From the NCBI RefSeq assembly GCF_021568855.1, contig NZ_JAKGUG010000004.1:264240-328239 (forward strand): 64,000 nt of DNA, written 5' to 3'. The notes below the pieces were generated by a model, which saw only the letters and a program-made list of their open reading frames with translations, ran no database searches and was not told the origin of the DNA. The position numbers were made by a program, and so were the translations under genes. The DNA is from Dethiosulfovibrio russensis (GTDB lineage: Bacteria; Synergistota; Synergistia; Synergistales; Dethiosulfovibrionaceae). Positions 6,742-16,106 of this stretch are shown here, one piece after another. Position 1 is the stretch's first letter; every line of letters starts with the position of its first letter.

Positions 6742-8754
6742 CTAAGCCCTTACTTTAAGGGAAGCCACGTCCAGTATGAGAGCGACGTTGCCATCTCCCA
6801 AGATGGTGGCTCCGGCTATTCCCTTTATTTTGGACAAAAGCCTTCCAAGCGATTTAATCACTATTTCCTGTTGACCCACCAGGGCGTCCACAACAAAGCC
6901 GATCTTGTTTCTGCCGGCCCTGACGACCACCACGGGATACTCGTTTCTCTCCTCGTCGTCCCTTACCGCGTCGAGGGTGGACGCCAGATCTCCCAGGGTG
7001 AGGACCTCTCCTCTGAGCAGAGTGACGGGACGACCGTGCATTCTCTTCATGTCCTCTTCACGTACCAGAATGGTTTCGTCCACGTTCTCCAGAGGTATGG
7101 CGTAGGTCTCGTTTCCGACCCTAACCAACAATGCCAGGACTATAGCCAAGGTGAGAGGGAGCCTTATGTAGACGTTGGTGCCCTCTCCGACCTTCGAACG
7201 GACCTCGAACTGTCCTCCCAGGGCCTCGACTTTGCGTTTGACCGCGTCCATACCGACCCCTCTGCCGGAGAGATCGGTAACCTCTTTGGCCATGCTGAAT
7301 CCCGGGAGGAAGACAAATTGGATTATCTCGTCGTCGGACATCTCCGCCAACGCCTCTTCTGTGACCATCCCGCGTTCTACCGCTTTTTTGCCTACCGCCA
7401 CAGGGTCTATGCCCTTTCCGTCGTCGGCCACCTCTATTATGACGCTGTTGCCTTCCTGATAGGCGGCGATGCGTATGGTTCCCTGAGCAGGCTTACCGGC
7501 AGCCTTTCGGATCTCCGGGGTCTCCACCCCGTGATCGACGGAGTTTCTTATGAGATGGACCATGGGATCGCCTATCTCGTCGATTACGGTTCGATCCAGC
7601 TCCGTTTCCTGCCCCTCTATCACGAGCTCGACGTCCTTGCCGAGATTCTTGGAGATGTCCCTTATGAGCCGGGGGAAACGATCGAAGATGAAGGAAACCG
7701 GGACCATACGAAGCTTGGTGACAAGCTCCTGGATGTCGCCGGAGATCCTACCCAGCTGAGAGAGGGGCTCGTCGAACTCCCTCAGCTTGGACTCGAGAAC
7801 CAGACGTTCTATGCGGGCTTTTCCTATCACCAGCTCGCCTACCAGATTCATCAGGCTGTCCAGGCGACCTATGTCAACCCTCACGGTCTGAGAGGTTTTC
7901 TTGGCCTTCGGAGCCTTCTTAGTTTTGGGAGCTTCATCCGCCTGCTTAGTTTGGGGGGGCGCTGCGGCGGCCTTAGCGGGTTTTTCCTCGGAGACCGCGA
8001 CCTCCTCGGATACTTCCCCTTTCTCCACCTCCCAGGGCAGAACCTCGGTCTCGACCACTTCGCTGACTGACATCACCGCGTTTTTAACGACGTCCGCCTC
8101 GTCCTTGGTTCCTATATACACGATGAAAGAGTGATCGAACTGCTCTTTTTCCAGATCGTCGACGGAGGGATCGCATTTCACGATCTCTCCCATCTCCTCA
8201 AGGCGGCTTACGACCATATATGCCCTGGCTGCTTTCAGAAGACACTCTTTATCCAAGACCACCTTGACCTCGTAGACGGCCAGCCCCATCTTAGTAGCGT
8301 CTACAAGCCATTCCTTTTCCTGATCAGAGAGCTCCGTTTCCTCCGTGCCTTTTTCCACCGAAGAGGGCTCTACGTTTTCCTCTCTCAGCTGAGCTACCAG
8401 GGAAGAGATATCGGTGTCCTGATCGGTTCCTCCGTCTCTGATCGCGTCAACCATGGACTGCATGAGGTCGAGGCTCTGAAAAAGATGGTCTATATCGTCG
8501 TCGGTTAGGTCCTCGTCGCCGCTTCTGACCTTTGAGAAACGGTCCTCCAACGCATGGGTAAGCTCGGCCATATGCTTAAAACCCATCGTGGCGGACATAC
8601 CCTTCAAAGTGTGAGCCGTCCTGAATATCTCGTCTATCGTGTCGCGACTGCGACGGTCCTGCTCGACCGCCAATATAAGCTCATTCAGTTGCTGGAGGTT
8701 ATCGGTCGCCTCGTCGAGGTAGGCTCCCAGGTACTGGCTCATATCGGTAGACAT
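6742..8754 (-). CDS. cheA: Chemotaxis histidine kinase CheA
   Basis: A 670-residue CheA with the five usual domains. The N-terminal phosphotransfer domain has the phosphorylated His in FRTAHTLKGMSATMGF (about His48). A CheY/CheB-docking domain covers about 145-240. After an Ala/Lys/Pro-rich linker come the dimerisation domain, the ATPase core with NSVDHG, ADDGKGID and GRGVGMDAV, and the C-terminal CheW-like domain. It autophosphorylates in response to receptors and passes phosphate to CheY and CheB. A cheW gene, normally near cheA, is not found in this window. Confidence 0.97.
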   Translation of the reverse strand: MSTDMSQYLGAYLDEATDNLQQLNELILAVEQDRRSRDTIDEIFRTAHTLKGMSATMGFKHMAELTHALEDRFSKVRSGDEDLTDDDIDHLFQSLDLMQSMVDAIRDGGTDQDTDISSLVAQLREENVEPSSVEKGTEETELSDQEKEWLVDATKMGLAVYEVKVVLDKECLLKAARAYMVVSRLEEMGEIVKCDPSVDDLEKEQFDHSFIVYIGTKDEADVVKNAVMSVSEVVETEVLPWEVEKGEVSEEVAVSEEKPAKAAAAPPQTKQADEAPKTKKAPKAKKTSQTVRVDIGRLDSLMNLVGELVIGKARIERLVLESKLREFDEPLSQLGRISGDIQELVTKLRMVPVSFIFDRFPRLIRDISKNLGKDVELVIEGQETELDRTVIDEIGDPMVHLIRNSVDHGVETPEIRKAAGKPAQGTIRIAAYQEGNSVIIEVADDGKGIDPVAVGKKAVERGMVTEEALAEMSDDEIIQFVFLPGFSMAKEVTDLSGRGVGMDAVKRKVEALGGQFEVRSKVGEGTNVYIRLPLTLAIVLALLVRVGNETYAIPLENVDETILVREEDMKRMHGRPVTLLRGEVLTLGDLASTLDAVRDDEERNEYPVVVVRAGRNKIGFVVDALVGQQEIVIKSLGRLLSKIKGIAGATILGDGNVALILDVASLKVRA

Positions 8755-8769
8755 GTCCTATCATCTCCT

Positions 8770-9846
8770 CTATCGATTTTCTCTCACGAAGCGGTCCAGG
8801 GCCGGCGCTATTTTCTGTAACGGCAGCTGCTCGTTGACCACGCCTGCTTCCATCGCCGCCCTGGGCATACCGTAGACCACACAGGTTTCCGGAGATTCTC
8901 CGAACACGTATGCTCCCATGGACGATAGGGCCTGAGCTCCGTCCGTACCGTCTCTGCCCATTCCGGTAAGGATGACGGCTACTACGTTCCCTCCAAGGAT
9001 ATCGGCCACGCTGAGGAACATCACGTTGGCCGAAGGCTTTACCGACAAAACGGGAGGAGCATCGGACAGACCGATCGAAAGAGTGCCGCCCCCTCCCCTC
9101 AGAATCATATGATAACCGCCTGGAGCTATGACCGCCAGACCGGGCCTGAGGATCGTATCCTCCTGCCCCTCGACCACGTCTATACTGGAAAGATCGTTCA
9201 ACCTGGTAGCGAAGGAGGCGGTAAAACCTCTGGGCATATGCTGGGCCACTATTATGGGAAGCGGAAAATCCGAGGGCAAAGCGGTCAACAACCGTTGAAG
9301 TGCCTGCGGACCTCCGGTAGAAGATGCTATACAGACGAGTTTCGGACGCATCCCGGGAACCGGAGGCTTGACGGTGGCCTGACGCTTCAAAGACGACACT
9401 GGAGGAACCGTTTTTTTCAAAAAGGGCTTGCCTGGAACGGCAGATCTGGCAAAAGCCGCCCCCAAGACCTTTTGTTTAAGTTCGTCTCCAACGTCCCTCA
9501 TGTCCAAAGATATGGTGCCGGACGGCTTCGCCACGAAATCTACTGCGCCAAGAGCAAGGGCCTGCATGGTGATAGAGGCTCCCTCTCTGGTCAGGCTACT
9601 CACCATTATGACCGGCATGGGGAAACGATCCATAATCTCCTTTAGGGTCTCCAGGCCGTTCTTTCTGGGCATCTCCACGTCAAGAGTAACCACGTCGGGA
9701 CTGTATCGCTCTATTTTCTCCAGAGCGTCCACGCCGTCTCGTGCCTTGGCTATCACGGTTATACCCGGCGTTTCCTCCAAAATATCCCCGAGAATCTTCC
9801 TCATGAAAGAGGAATCGTCCACGACCAGGACTTTTATGTCTTTCAC
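8770..9846 (-). CDS. cheB: Chemotaxis response regulator protein-glutamate methylesterase CheB
   Basis: A 358-residue CheB. The receiver domain has VVDDSSFMRK and the phospho-acceptor Asp56 in VVTLDVEMP, with AVDFVAKPSG near its end. After a linker comes the methylesterase with catalytic Ser in ASSTGGPQA (about 176), His in AQHMPRGFT (about 203) and Asp in LTGMGRDGTDG (about 299). It removes methyl groups from chemoreceptors and may deamidate them along with CheD. cheR is not in the window. It lies 15 bases upstream of cheA. Confidence 0.97.
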   Translation of the reverse strand: MKDIKVLVVDDSSFMRKILGDILEETPGITVIAKARDGVDALEKIERYSPDVVTLDVEMPRKNGLETLKEIMDRFPMPVIMVSSLTREGASITMQALALGAVDFVAKPSGTISLDMRDVGDELKQKVLGAAFARSAVPGKPFLKKTVPPVSSLKRQATVKPPVPGMRPKLVCIASSTGGPQALQRLLTALPSDFPLPIIVAQHMPRGFTASFATRLNDLSSIDVVEGQEDTILRPGLAVIAPGGYHMILRGGGGTLSIGLSDAPPVLSVKPSANVMFLSVADILGGNVVAVILTGMGRDGTDGAQALSSMGAYVFGESPETCVVYGMPRAAMEAGVVNEQLPLQKIAPALDRFVRENR

Positions 9847-9864
9847 CGGATCACCCTCCCCTCG

Positions 9865-10542
9865 TCAGCGCCCATCCCTCCTGGACGCCAGTTCTTTTTC
9901 TCGAATAAAACGACCTAAGGATTTCTCCAGCGTAGCAGGAAGAAAATCGAAGGCCAGAGCCAACTCGGTAACATCGTGTTCTTTCATATATCGTACCACG
10001 ACTAGCCGACAGGAGAGATAGGAGACAACGTCGTCCAAGGGTAATTTCAAGATAGACCTGGACATGTCTTTAAAGAAAGACGTGACGTTTCCCTTTAAGG
10101 CGACCTTAGCACCTCCCAGGCTGACGTCCTTGGCGACACCATCGAGCCATCCGTGACGACCGTCCAGAAAAAAGCCCAGAGGGGCGACCTCGAGATCCAG
10201 CATACAGGGAACCCTTACGAAGCGACGTCTCTGAAGTTTTTGCACTTCGCCGGAGACCTTCACCACCAGCAGGACGACGGATCCCTCCCTGACTGTGCCC
10301 AGGACAGAACCGGTCACGTTGTAGACGCTTTTATCGGAGTTCAGAGAAAGTTTAAGCTCCACTCCACGGTACATAGGCAGCAGCCCGCCTCCAAGGAAGG
10401 GATGAGAGAGTTTCCACACGTCCCCATCGCCGTCCTCCAAGCGAGACGGATACTGTCCTTTATAGAGCCCGGCGACTATGGATATGTCCACTTTGGAGCC
10501 TATCAGTTGAGGATCTTTGCCTAAAAGGGTCTTCGCTTCCAT
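9865..10542 (-). CDS. PilZ-domain c-di-GMP-binding protein, YcgR-like flagellar brake
   Basis: A 225-residue protein with an N-terminal YcgR-type beta domain (about 1-100) and a C-terminal PilZ domain (about 105-220). The PilZ motif is complete: QRRRFVRVP supplies the RxxxR element and KDVSLGGAKV the D-x-S-x-x-G element. It should therefore bind cyclic di-GMP. Such proteins slow or redirect flagellar rotation, or affect switching, when c-di-GMP rises. It sits between flhG and cheB, as ylxH-linked PilZ genes do in many firmicutes and spirochaetes. Confidence 0.88.
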   Translation of the reverse strand: MEAKTLLGKDPQLIGSKVDISIVAGLYKGQYPSRLEDGDGDVWKLSHPFLGGGLLPMYRGVELKLSLNSDKSVYNVTGSVLGTVREGSVVLLVVKVSGEVQKLQRRRFVRVPCMLDLEVAPLGFFLDGRHGWLDGVAKDVSLGGAKVALKGNVTSFFKDMSRSILKLPLDDVVSYLSCRLVVVRYMKEHDVTELALAFDFLPATLEKSLGRFIREKELASRRDGR

Positions 10543-10552
10543 GCTCTACCCC

Positions 10553-11491
10553 CTATCTATCCCTGTCGACTCCGAGGCTTCTGGCGAGCTTGAAGAACAG
10601 GGATTTAACGCCCCGCCCCGGATCGAACGATCTATCTTCTCCACCTTCGGACATAAGGGTCCTGGCGATTCTACGGAAACATTCGGACGCGTCCGAACGA
10701 GGAGCGAATCTTATCAGAGGTTTCCTGGCCCGCACCGAGTCGGACAGCCTGCTATCGGTCAAGACATATCCGGAATAGCCCAGGTCCACCCTGAGAAACT
10801 GGCTGGCGGCGAAACGCATACGTCCGGCCACGGATCGGGCCTCCTCCTCGGAGGAAACCATATTGACCAGCACTCGGACGTCCAGTTTTCCAACGGTACC
10901 GAACACCAAGGATTTCAGGAGTCCGTACGCATCCCTTATGGACGTGGGCTCCGGCGTAGTAACAAGTATAACCGTATCGACGGAAAGAGCGAAGGATATC
11001 ATGTTTCTGTGGATGCCCGCACCGGTATCGACCACCATGATATCGGAGAAGGACTCCAGTTCAGCCAAGGCGTTTATCAGGGCAGACTGGGCAGATTCAT
11101 CCAGGTTGGCCAGCTCCTCTATGCCGGTTCCTCCAGGTATCAAGGACACTCCGTCTCCAACGTCGCACAGGATCTCGTCGAGAGACCTCTCTCCTCTGAC
11201 GAGGTGGATCAGGTTATATGGAGCCTGGATACCCATTAGAATATCTACGTTGGCCAGTCCGAGATCTCCGTCAAGGAGTGTCACCTTCTGGCCCATCTTT
11301 CCCAAAGCCAGGGCCAGATTTACGGAGATATTGCTCTTTCCGACACCGCCCTTTCCTCCCACGACCGCTATGGAACGGAGAAAACCGGGCCGTCTGATGT
11401 TCTTTTTCTCCTCCGAGATGGAAGCGACCATACGCCTCAGGTCGGAGGCCTGGTCGGTCACGGAAGCTTTGCGATCAATCACCGTATCCAC
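10553..11491 (-). CDS. flhG: FlhG (YlxH/FleN), MinD-like ATPase controlling flagellar number and placement
   Basis: A 312-residue ParA/MinD-type ATPase. The deviant Walker A is GGKGGVGKSNISVN (about 45-58), followed by LLDGDLGLANVDILMG and MVVDTGAG. The N-terminal extension (about 1-35) includes basic residues of the kind that activate the FlhF GTPase. The C-terminus ends with a short helix that could be a membrane-targeting sequence. It starts at a GTG inside the end of flhF (17-base overlap). With FlhF it sets where and how many flagella are built. Confidence 0.94.
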   Translation of the reverse strand: MDTVIDRKASVTDQASDLRRMVASISEEKKNIRRPGFLRSIAVVGGKGGVGKSNISVNLALALGKMGQKVTLLDGDLGLANVDILMGIQAPYNLIHLVRGERSLDEILCDVGDGVSLIPGGTGIEELANLDESAQSALINALAELESFSDIMVVDTGAGIHRNMISFALSVDTVILVTTPEPTSIRDAYGLLKSLVFGTVGKLDVRVLVNMVSSEEEARSVAGRMRFAASQFLRVDLGYSGYVLTDSRLSDSVRARKPLIRFAPRSDASECFRRIARTLMSEGGEDRSFDPGRGVKSLFFKLARSLGVDRDR

Positions 11492-12818
11492 CGCCTAATG
11501 CCATATTCACGAGACGATCCGGAGACGCCACCTCTATATCGTTGGGAACGTTCTGACCTACGGTCAGAAAGGATATGGGAATATCGAAGTTGAGGGCTAT
11601 CTCAAGCACCGGTCCCAGGGTAAGGGTCTCGTCGAGCTTCGTAAAGATGAGGTGGGATATGGGCATATTCCCCATCCTCTCTATGACGTCGAGCATGTCC
11701 CTGTATTTGGAACTGGCGGATATGACGAGGTGGACGCTCTCGGGAGCGAAAGCCTCGTAAAGCTCCTTGGCCTCGTCCAGCCTACGAGAGTCTCTCTGGC
11801 TTCTCCCGGCAGTGTCAAGCAGAATAAGCTCCACGTCCCTCTTCTCCCTGATTCCCTTGAGATCCTGAGGGTCGAAGACCACCTCGACGGGAACTCCCAG
11901 GATCTTGGCATAGGTCCTGAGCTGCTCGACCGCCGCTATACGATAGGTATCGGCGGTCGCAAGGAGGACCTTTCGGTCCTCCCATAGGGAGTTGGCCGCC
12001 GCCAGCTTGGCTATGGTTGTGGTTTTGCCGACCCCGGTGGGACCTATAAACATCACCCTGGATCCGCCCAACGCGCTTATGACGTCCCGGAAAGGAGCCC
12101 TTATGGAGTCCTTTAGCCAACCAACAAAAGAACGATCGTCCAGAGAGCCACCGTAGCGTTCTAGAAGGGTATCCACGAAGGACTCGGTCATGTCTATCTC
12201 CAGCAGCATATGACGCCAACGCTCCCGACAATCGTCCCTGGACGAAGGAGCCAACCTTGGCTCAGGAGGCTTCTCTGTCCCATCGTCTGACACGGAAGCC
12301 CGGTCCAGCCGTTCGAGTACGGAGGACAATGTACGCTGAATTCTCTCCACGTCATCGGAGAGATTTTTGTTCTCCCTTTCCTCTACGGGATTAGGATCCT
12401 TTCCGTAGGCCTGGGCAACCTTCTCCCTCGATATGGAAGGACGGGAGGCTGTTGCCACAGACGAGGAAAGCTCAAGCCTATCCTCGCTTTCTCCGACGGA
12501 AGATTCGTCGGTCTCCTTTTTACCCGACGGTCGTCCCTCCGGAGGGACGACAGGAAAACTGTCCCTTTTCCCCTCCAGCAGCTGCTGAAAGGCCCGGACC
12601 CTATCTCCTATAGGCTCTTCCTTCTTCTTGGGCTCGTCTTCCTCCAGGATACCTGCCGTCACGACCAGAGCGGGCTTTCCGAACAACCCCAGGAAGCCCC
12701 CCTTGTTGACCGGGCGGGTCGAAAGCACCACAGCATCTCTGCCCAGTCGGTCGGCAGCGATCCTTATGGCCTCGGCATCGTCTTTAGCCTCAAAGGTGAT
12801 CTGTTGGACAACCCTCAT
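11475..12818 (-). CDS. flhF: FlhF, SRP-type GTPase for flagellar placement
   Basis: A 447-residue FlhF. An N-terminal basic segment (about 1-70) is followed by a long, charged, low-complexity linker (about 70-190), a helical N domain and a G domain from about 250. G1 is GPTGVGKTTTIAKLA (259-273), then DTYRIAAVEQLRTYA, the G3 segment LLDTAGRSQRD and the G4 segment FTKLDE. It is an SRP54/FtsY relative that recruits early basal-body parts to the membrane site and is held in check by FlhG. The start is 3 bases after the flhA stop, and the end overlaps flhG. Confidence 0.95.
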   Translation of the reverse strand: MRVVQQITFEAKDDAEAIRIAADRLGRDAVVLSTRPVNKGGFLGLFGKPALVVTAGILEEDEPKKKEEPIGDRVRAFQQLLEGKRDSFPVVPPEGRPSGKKETDESSVGESEDRLELSSSVATASRPSISREKVAQAYGKDPNPVEERENKNLSDDVERIQRTLSSVLERLDRASVSDDGTEKPPEPRLAPSSRDDCRERWRHMLLEIDMTESFVDTLLERYGGSLDDRSFVGWLKDSIRAPFRDVISALGGSRVMFIGPTGVGKTTTIAKLAAANSLWEDRKVLLATADTYRIAAVEQLRTYAKILGVPVEVVFDPQDLKGIREKRDVELILLDTAGRSQRDSRRLDEAKELYEAFAPESVHLVISASSKYRDMLDVIERMGNMPISHLIFTKLDETLTLGPVLEIALNFDIPISFLTVGQNVPNDIEVASPDRLVNMALGGGYGD

Positions 12819-12821
12819 TCT

Positions 12822-14927
12822 CTACTCCACCATCCCCAACGACTTGATATCTATACCATGGCTTATTTCATTATAAGACACCACGAACAGACCGGGCAAC
12901 GAGGATTCCAGAACTCGACGGACGACAAGCCTGACGTCGGGACTCACAAGCAGAATGGGAGAGAATCCCTGAAGCATGGCCTCCTCGGACTTAGCCGACA
13001 CGGAGGTAACCAGCTTGGAAATCTCCCTGGAATCCATGTTGAGACGCCATCCCTTGGCAAGATCGCCCTCCAGGGCGTCCCTTATCTTCTGTTCCCAGGT
13101 AGGGGAAAGGGTAGACACGGTTATGACGTCGTTCTCCTTGAGCCTCAAAGAGATTATACGGGCCAAGCTCTCCCTCACCCTCTCGGTCAGATAATCCACC
13201 GAGGTAGAGAGCCTTCCGTAATCGGTCAAGGTCTCGAAAATGGTCACCAGATCCCTGATAGGGATATGCTCCGCAACCAGGTTCTGAAGGACCTTCTGGA
13301 TGTCCCCAAGGCCGAGAACGCTGAGCATCTCCTCGGTAACGGCGGAGTTGCTCTCCTTGACCATGTCGGTAAGTTTCTGGACCTCCTGTCTGGTTATGAG
13401 ATCGGCACCGTGAGACTTTATGACCTCCGACAGATGGGTGGCCAGCACGGAAGGAGCGTCCACGACGGTGTAGCCGCTGGCCTCCGCCTTGTCCCGAAGC
13501 TCCGGAGATATCCAGAGGGCGGGAAGGCCGAAGGCGGGCTCGGTGGTGGGAACACCTACGACCTCCTCTGTGACGTTTCCCGTGTCCATGGCGAGATAGT
13601 GTTCCGGCATGAGGTCTCCCTGTCCCTCCAGAGCTCCCTTGACCCTTATGAGATACTCCGAGGGTTTCAGCTGGATGTTGTCCCTTATCCTGATGGATGG
13701 GACCACCAGTCCCATGTCCATGGCCATCTGCTTCCTTATGGTACTGATGCGGTCCAGCATGTCCCCTCCCTGAGCGGGATCGACGAGAGGGATCACCGCA
13801 TAGCCTATCTCCATTTCCATGGGGTCCACCGCCAGAAGTTTCATGACATCTTCCGGAGAGGTGGGAGTCTGAGAGGCAGGGTGGTCTCCCTCTCCCCCTG
13901 CAGGAGAGGCCCCCTTGCCCTTACCTTCCCTGGGCTCGCCGGACAGCCCTTCCTGGGTCTTAGCTTCCCGGTAGACCCCGTAGGCCATGAATCCAAGGAA
14001 AATCCCGAGGAATACAAATGGGAATGTAGGAAGCCCTGGTACCATGGCGAAGGCGAATAGCAAAGCTGTCCCTATCATAAGGGGCCTGGGATACCTTATA
14101 AAGGACGAGAACACGTCCCGACCAAGGTTGGAGTCACCGGCGGCCCTGGTGACTATTATGCCGGTAGCGGTGGAAAATAGCAGAGCCGGTATCTGAGACA
14201 CCAACCCGTCTCCAACCGTTAGGAGACTGTAGACACCGGCTGCCTGACCGAGGGACAATCCTCGCTGAAAGACACCTATGGCGAGACCTCCGAGGATGTT
14301 GATTATGGTTATGATCAGACCGGCGATGGCGTCTCCCTTGACGAACTTGGAGGCACCGTCCATCGATCCATAGAAATCAGCCTCCCTCTGGATATCCCTT
14401 CGTCTTTCCTTTGCGCCAAGTTCATCTATCAAACCGGCGTTGAGGTCGGCGTCTATGGCCATCTGTTTTCCCGGCATGGCGTCCAGTGTAAACCTGGCTG
14501 CGACCTCGGCGACTCGTTCAGCCCCCTTAGTTATGACGAGAAACTGGATTATGACCAATATGAGGAATACCACCGCTCCGACGACGTAGTTTCCTCCGAC
14601 GACGAAATTGCCGAAAGAGGAGATGATGTTCCCCGCGTTACCCTTGAGCAGTATCAACCTAGTGGTGGATACGTTCAGTGCCAACCGGAAAAGGGTTACT
14701 ATTAGCAAGATGGAAGGAAACGACGATATCTCGAGAGCTCTGTTGACGTAGAAGGTCACCAGAAGGACCACCACGCCGAAGGTTATGTTCAGGGTAAGGA
14801 GAATGTCCAACAGCCAGGTGGGCAGAGGTATGATCATCATGACCACGACCAAAACCATCAGGGCCGCCACGCCTACGTCTGCAAAGCGAAGCATCCTCTC
14901 TACCATAGTCATCCGTTCCTCTGCCAT
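12822..14927 (-). CDS. flhA: Flagellar export gate protein FlhA
   Basis: A 701-residue FlhA from the ATG at 14927, which has AGAGG 10 bases upstream; a GTG two codons earlier at 14933 is also possible. The first about 320 residues hold roughly eight membrane helices. They include the conserved FHIPEP-family segment (SFPSILLIVTLFRLALNVSTTR) and the basic cytoplasmic loop near GKQMAIDADLNAG, the family signature. After a Pro/Glu/Gly linker comes the large cytoplasmic domain that docks export chaperones and substrates. It is the main part of the nonameric export gate of the flagellar type III secretion system. Confidence 0.96.
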   Translation of the reverse strand: MAEERMTMVERMLRFADVGVAALMVLVVVMMIIPLPTWLLDILLTLNITFGVVVLLVTFYVNRALEISSFPSILLIVTLFRLALNVSTTRLILLKGNAGNIISSFGNFVVGGNYVVGAVVFLILVIIQFLVITKGAERVAEVAARFTLDAMPGKQMAIDADLNAGLIDELGAKERRRDIQREADFYGSMDGASKFVKGDAIAGLIITIINILGGLAIGVFQRGLSLGQAAGVYSLLTVGDGLVSQIPALLFSTATGIIVTRAAGDSNLGRDVFSSFIRYPRPLMIGTALLFAFAMVPGLPTFPFVFLGIFLGFMAYGVYREAKTQEGLSGEPREGKGKGASPAGGEGDHPASQTPTSPEDVMKLLAVDPMEMEIGYAVIPLVDPAQGGDMLDRISTIRKQMAMDMGLVVPSIRIRDNIQLKPSEYLIRVKGALEGQGDLMPEHYLAMDTGNVTEEVVGVPTTEPAFGLPALWISPELRDKAEASGYTVVDAPSVLATHLSEVIKSHGADLITRQEVQKLTDMVKESNSAVTEEMLSVLGLGDIQKVLQNLVAEHIPIRDLVTIFETLTDYGRLSTSVDYLTERVRESLARIISLRLKENDVITVSTLSPTWEQKIRDALEGDLAKGWRLNMDSREISKLVTSVSAKSEEAMLQGFSPILLVSPDVRLVVRRVLESSLPGLFVVSYNEISHGIDIKSLGMVE

Positions 14928-15011
14928 ACTCACGCGTCCTCTCGTTTTGCATCAGATGATGAATTCGATATTCCAGAACTTTACCAGAAACCAAGGAGCC
15001 CTTCCAGAGAA

Positions 15012-16106
15012 CTAAGACCTCTTTTTACCGATACCATAGACGAAAGCCAGTACCTCCGCCACAGATTTGTAAAGCGTCTCGGGGATGGATTCGCCGACCT
15101 CCACGGAATCGTGGAGAGCCCAGGCCAGAGGCTTGTTTTCCACCACCGGCACGTCGTTTTCCTCGGCAATCTCCCTGATTCTCCGCGCCAGCAAACCCTT
15201 TCCCTTGGCAAGGACAACCGGAGCGTCCATCTTTTCTCTATCGTATTGAAGGGCTATGGCCAATGTCGTCGGGTTGGTTATGACTACATCCGCCTGAGGA
15301 ACGTCGGCCATCATTCTCTGCTTAGCCATCTCCCTCTGCTTCTGGCGGATCTTCTGCTTGATCTGAGGATCCCCCTCCATCTGTTTGTACTCCTCTTTTA
15401 TCTCCTGTTTGCTCATCTTTATGTTCTTCTCGAACTCCCATTTTTGATAGGACCAGTCGAAGATCGCTATGACCAAAAGCAAAAAGGTCATCTTGACGCA
15501 CAACAGCCATATTCGCCACAGCAAGAGGGAAACGGCAGGACCGATGGGATATCTTACGGCAAGCACCATATCGGCGAGATCCCCTCTCAGGGCGGAATAG
15601 AGAACTATAGCCAGTATAAGAGCCTTGAGGATCCCCTTTACCATCTCTACCAAGGACCTCAGGGATATGACCTTCTTGAGCCCCGATATAGGGTTGAACC
15701 TGTTCATCTTAGGGATCAGCGGCTTAGACGTCATGACGAAGCCGACCTGAGCCACAGAGACGAAGAAGGCGGCGAGAAAACACCCCACCACCATAGGGAC
15801 TATGGCCATACCGTAGGCCGATATGGACCTCATCGTCAAAGAGTGGAACCACCCGGTCCGCCCCAAGGTTCCACCTCCGATAAAGAACAAGCACTCCCGG
15901 ATAAAAGACAGTATAACGTCGAAGATCCATCCTCCGAACAAAATTACGGCTATTAAACCGGCTATTATGACAGCCGAGGCCCCCAGGTCCTGGCTCTTGG
16001 CGACTCGCCCCTCCTCCCGCTCCTTACGCCTCTTTCTGGGAGTGGCAGGTTCGGTCTTCTCCTCGGCGAAAAACTGAAGTCGAAAAGTTTTAAATATTAA
16101 CGCCAT
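15012..16106 (-). CDS. flhB: Flagellar export gate and specificity switch protein FlhB
   Basis: A 364-residue FlhB. The N-terminus (EEKTEPATPRKRRKEREEG) matches the family, followed by four membrane helices and a cytoplasmic domain. The self-cleavage motif NPTT is present in VVITNPTTLAIALQYD (about 270), and the core ALKYD-like and IPETLYKSVAEVLAFVY segments follow. It switches export from rod/hook to filament proteins when FliK reports the right hook length. It overlaps fliR by 10 bases. A separate FlhB-C-like gene lies at 55463-55738. Confidence 0.96.
   Translation of the reverse strand: MALIFKTFRLQFFAEEKTEPATPRKRRKEREEGRVAKSQDLGASAVIIAGLIAVILFGGWIFDVILSFIRECLFFIGGGTLGRTGWFHSLTMRSISAYGMAIVPMVVGCFLAAFFVSVAQVGFVMTSKPLIPKMNRFNPISGLKKVISLRSLVEMVKGILKALILAIVLYSALRGDLADMVLAVRYPIGPAVSLLLWRIWLLCVKMTFLLLVIAIFDWSYQKWEFEKNIKMSKQEIKEEYKQMEGDPQIKQKIRQKQREMAKQRMMADVPQADVVITNPTTLAIALQYDREKMDAPVVLAKGKGLLARRIREIAEENDVPVVENKPLAWALHDSVEVGESIPETLYKSVAEVLAFVYGIGKKRS

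Noticed and set aside
6520..8070. A 516-codon open frame on the plus strand
   Set aside because: Antisense to cheA and cheC, which are certain genes.
12804..14060. A 418-codon open frame on the plus strand
   Set aside because: Antisense to flhA and lacks any domain or ribosome-binding site.
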